From positions 1 through 44,609 of the forward strand of contig DVJL01000022.1 in the NCBI GenBank assembly GCA_018716805.1: a stretch of 44,609 bases of DNA. The letters are read 5' to 3'. Under the pieces are notes generated by a model that was not told the origin of the DNA, searched no databases, and saw only the letters and a program-made list of their open reading frames with translations. A program made the translations under genes and the position numbers. Below, one piece after another: positions 42,572 to 44,609 of this stretch; positions within the stretch are counted from its first letter, which is position 1, and each line of letters starts with the position of its first letter. The stretch comes from Candidatus Faecivicinus avistercoris. Lineage in GTDB: Bacteria; Bacillota; Clostridia; Christensenellales; Aristaeellaceae.

Positions 42572-43290
42572 GGATTTGCCTCCTCGAAGATGACGTACAT
42601 GGCCGTGATGTTGTCCGGCCCGCCGGCGGACAGCGCCGCGTTCACGAGCCGCTCGAGCTTTGCGTTCCAGTCCGCGTCGGAGAGGGTGGCCTCCAGCATT
42701 TCCCGCTCCTCGACGTGATTCGACAGGCCGTCCGTGCACAGGAGGAACACGTCCCCCGCGTGGAGGTTCAGTTCGATCATATCGACCTCCACGCGACGCG
42801 CCGTGCCCAGCGCCCGCGTGATGTAATTGCGCTTGGGATGCACGCGCGCCTCCCGCGCGGTGATCAGCCCGTGCGCCACCATCTCCTCCACCAGCGTGTG
42901 ATCCGTGGTCAGGCGCATGATCGTGCCGTTGCGGATGCGGTAGGCGCGGCTGTCGCCGACGTGGGCGATGTTGACCGAGCCGTCCACCTCGGAGAGCGCC
43001 GTGAACGTCGTGCCCATGCCGCTCTTTTCGTCGTCGCGCTCCGATTCGGCAAACACGGCCTCGTTCGCGCGGCATACGGCCGCATAGATGGCCTGCCGGC
43101 TCGGCCAGTCGCTTTCGCGCATGGCGTCGGCAAACGTCTCGACCGCCAGCGCGCTGGCGACCTCGCCCGCGTTGTGCCCGCCCATGCCGTCGGCGACGGC
43201 GCAAAACCGCTCGCCCTCGCGCGGCAGGTAGAAGCTGTCCTCGTTGATCGGGCGAATCTTGCCGGTATCGGAAATCGCGTAGACTCTCAT
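42568..43290 (-). CDS. stp: PP2C-family Ser/Thr protein phosphatase, kinase partner
   Basis: This 240-residue PPM phosphatase reverses phosphorylation by the adjacent PASTA kinase. Metal-binding residues are in NED (16-18), D34-G35 of AVADGMGGHNAGE, CTDGLSNHV and GGPDNITAM. HVGDSRAYRI is also typical. It lies between rlmN (27 bp gap) and the kinase (4-bp overlap), which is the usual Firmicutes order. Confidence 0.95.
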   Translation of the reverse strand: MRVYAISDTGKIRPINEDSFYLPREGERFCAVADGMGGHNAGEVASALAVETFADAMRESDWPSRQAIYAAVCRANEAVFAESERDDEKSGMGTTFTALSEVDGSVNIAHVGDSRAYRIRNGTIMRLTTDHTLVEEMVAHGLITAREARVHPKRNYITRALGTARRVEVDMIELNLHAGDVFLLCTDGLSNHVEEREMLEATLSDADWNAKLERLVNAALSAGGPDNITAMYVIFEEANP

Positions 43291-43317
43291 GCGTGTTCCC
43301 TCCCCTTGGGTTGGTGG

Positions 43318-44385
43318 TTAGTGGTTGAGATCGGCCGGAGACGCAAGCGCCTTCCGGCGAAGCTGTCCGCACGCGCCGTCGATGTCCGCGCCCATCTCGC
43401 GCCGGACCGTCGCCGAGACGCCGCGCGAGTTGAGCCGCCTCAGAAACGCCGCGACCTCGGCCTTTTCCGGCGCGTGGAGATTGCGCTCCTTGACATCGTT
43501 GAGCGGGATCAGGTTGACGTGGCAGTTCAGCCCGCGCAGCCGCGCGGCCAGCTCGTCCGCCTGCGAAAGCGCGCAGTTGACGCCGCGGATCAGCGCGTAC
43601 TCGACGATCACGCGCCGCCCGGTCTTTTCGACGTAGTTTTTGCACGCGGCCAGCACCTCGCCGATCGGATAGGCATTGGCCACGGGCATGATCTTGCAGC
43701 GGACGTCGTCGTTCGGCGCGTGCAGCGAGATCGACAGCGTGACCGGCAAACCTTCTCCGGCGAAGTCGTACATCTTGGGCACCAGCCCGCACGTCGAGAG
43801 CGACACGCTGCGCAGCGAGATGTTCAGCCCCTCCGGATCGTTGACCCGCCGGAGGAAGGCCACCACGCTGTCGTAGTTGTCCAGCGGTTCGCCGCTGCCC
43901 ATCAGCACGATGTTGTGCACGCGGCGCGCCGGATCCTCCCGCTGGATGTGGCGGTTCGCGGCCACTACCTGCCCGAGCATCTCGCCCGGCGTCAGGTTGC
44001 GCACGCGGCCGTCCAGCGTCGAGGCGCAGAACGCACAGCCCATCCGGCAGCCGACCTGCGTGGAGACGCACAGCGAATCGCCGTGGTGATAGCGCATGAC
44101 CACGCCTTCGATCAGGTTGCCGTCCTCGAGCGCGTAGAGAAACTTCTCCGTCCCGTCGATCTTGGACCGATGCGACTGCACGATGCGCACCGGGTTCGCC
44201 ACCGCGATCTCAGCCAGCCGCTCGCGCAGCTTCGCGGAGAGGTTCGTCATCTCCGAAATCTCCGCGCCGCGCGCGAGCCACTGGGCGATCTGTTTGGCTC
44301 GAAACCGGCTCTCGCCCAGCTCGTCCACGACCAGCTTTTCCAGCGCCGCGCCGTCCATGCCCAGCAGCTGCAGCCGCGCGCTCAT
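43318..44385 (-). CDS. rlmN: 23S rRNA (adenine2503-C2)-methyltransferase RlmN
   Basis: The 355-residue radical SAM enzyme methylates A2503 of 23S rRNA and often A37 of some tRNAs. The cluster motif is C113-x3-C117-x2-C120 (CRMGCAFC), with the SAM-binding MGSGEPLDN block; the C-terminal reactive Cys is C339 in MGADIDGACGQL. ATG 44385 overlaps the upstream rsmB stop by four bases (ATGA). The frame runs further upstream but inside rsmB. Confidence 0.95.
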   Translation of the reverse strand: MSARLQLLGMDGAALEKLVVDELGESRFRAKQIAQWLARGAEISEMTNLSAKLRERLAEIAVANPVRIVQSHRSKIDGTEKFLYALEDGNLIEGVVMRYHHGDSLCVSTQVGCRMGCAFCASTLDGRVRNLTPGEMLGQVVAANRHIQREDPARRVHNIVLMGSGEPLDNYDSVVAFLRRVNDPEGLNISLRSVSLSTCGLVPKMYDFAGEGLPVTLSISLHAPNDDVRCKIMPVANAYPIGEVLAACKNYVEKTGRRVIVEYALIRGVNCALSQADELAARLRGLNCHVNLIPLNDVKERNLHAPEKAEVAAFLRRLNSRGVSATVRREMGADIDGACGQLRRKALASPADLNH

Positions 44386-44609
44386 GTCCGCCTCCTGCGC
44401 ATCCGCGCGATGAAAAAGCCTTCGATGCCGTCGCGGTCGGGCATCAGCTGGATCCTGCCGTCCGCCAGATGGCCGCGCAGCGCCTCTGGAAGCCACTCTG
44501 CACCGCCGTCGGGCTCAAATTCCGGATGCCGTTCGAGGAACGCGCGCGCCTGCGCCTCGTTCTCCTCGGGCAAAATGGTGCAGGTGGAGTAGACCAGCAG
44601 GCCGCCGGG
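44382..44609 (-). CDS. rsmB: 16S rRNA m5C methyltransferase RsmB, C-terminal part cut by the window edge
   Basis: The frame is open to the window end. Its first visible residues are PGGLLVYSTCTILPEENEAQ, the family block with the catalytic Cys of the RsmB/NOL1 group, followed by the short C-terminal domain ending EGFFIARMRRR. About 75 residues are visible. The stop overlaps rlmN, so the genes are coupled; fmt and other operon members are expected beyond the edge. Confidence 0.88.
   Translation of the reverse strand, partial: PGGLLVYSTCTILPEENEAQARAFLERHPEFEPDGGAEWLPEALRGHLADGRIQLMPDRDGIEGFFIARMRRRRT

Noticed and set aside
40739..44071. Single 1110-residue frame on the - strand covering rlmN, phosphatase and kinase
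   Set aside because: Only its last 610 residues are the real kinase starting at 42571; the upstream part is out of frame with rlmN and the phosphatase, both of which are intact in their own frames.

Overview
The window looks like part of a chromosome from a fairly GC-rich member of the Clostridia (Firmicutes). The right edge carries the classical Firmicutes order rsmB-rlmN-PP2C phosphatase-PASTA kinase-rsgA-rpe. Promoters are strong sigma-A type, Shine-Dalgarno sequences are AGGAGG-like, and there is a fhs-fchA-folD one-carbon cluster, a P-II/DUF1538 pair and a short ferredoxin-thioredoxin-reductase-like protein. I cannot name the genus from sequence alone.

Left part (about 1-20.35 kb) is accessory DNA with a visibly less GC-biased codon style. 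It starts with a DUF3089 hydrolase. Next is a compact peptide-natural-product locus: a small membrane protein, a C39-peptidase ABC exporter and a second ABC exporter of the NHLM/NHLP bacteriocin type on the + strand. Convergent to these, on the - strand, are a family 2 glycosyltransferase and a 51-residue gene (5911..6066) whose product has an acidic leader ending in VSGA and a 20-residue cysteine-free core. I read this as an exported, probably glycosylated RiPP, and it is the most interesting item in the window. An IS110-family element follows, with an unusually clean 8-bp repeat at its ends and a 5' non-coding part able to hold a bridge RNA. Then comes a six-gene operon: two LplB/LplC-type sugar ABC permeases, a solute-binding protein, two paralogous transglutaminase-like proteins (one cytoplasmic, one secreted) and an M3 peptidase carrying a lipobox. 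The block closes with an IS3-family remnant, an IS256-family element with a frameshifted transposase, and a 33-bp 3' fragment of a tRNA gene. This looks like the scarred right border of an integrated island.

Right part (about 20.5-44.6 kb) is dense core-like DNA with strong GC bias at third codon positions. It holds a DUF1576 membrane protein, folD, fchA and fhs (- strand), and a trigger-factor-like PPIase without the ribosome-binding domain. A LysR regulator lies divergent from a LOR/SDH-family (ornithine cyclodeaminase-like) enzyme. After these come an E2-acyltransferase-fold protein with an altered catalytic motif, a mini FTR-like protein, MFS and MATE transporters, a diacylglycerol kinase-family protein, an amidohydrolase and a SPOR-like membrane protein. 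That last gene's 3' end is the first unit of a roughly 550-bp degenerate tandem repeat array. DUF1538 and P-II genes follow, then a second, smaller repeat cluster between two strong hairpins, and finally the - strand housekeeping operon rpe to rsmB running off the right edge.

Three apparent frameshifts in the left part (about 97-108, 18876-18881 and 19636-19639) would each be repaired by adding one base at or next to a homopolymer. Some may therefore be sequencing or assembly gaps rather than real lesions.
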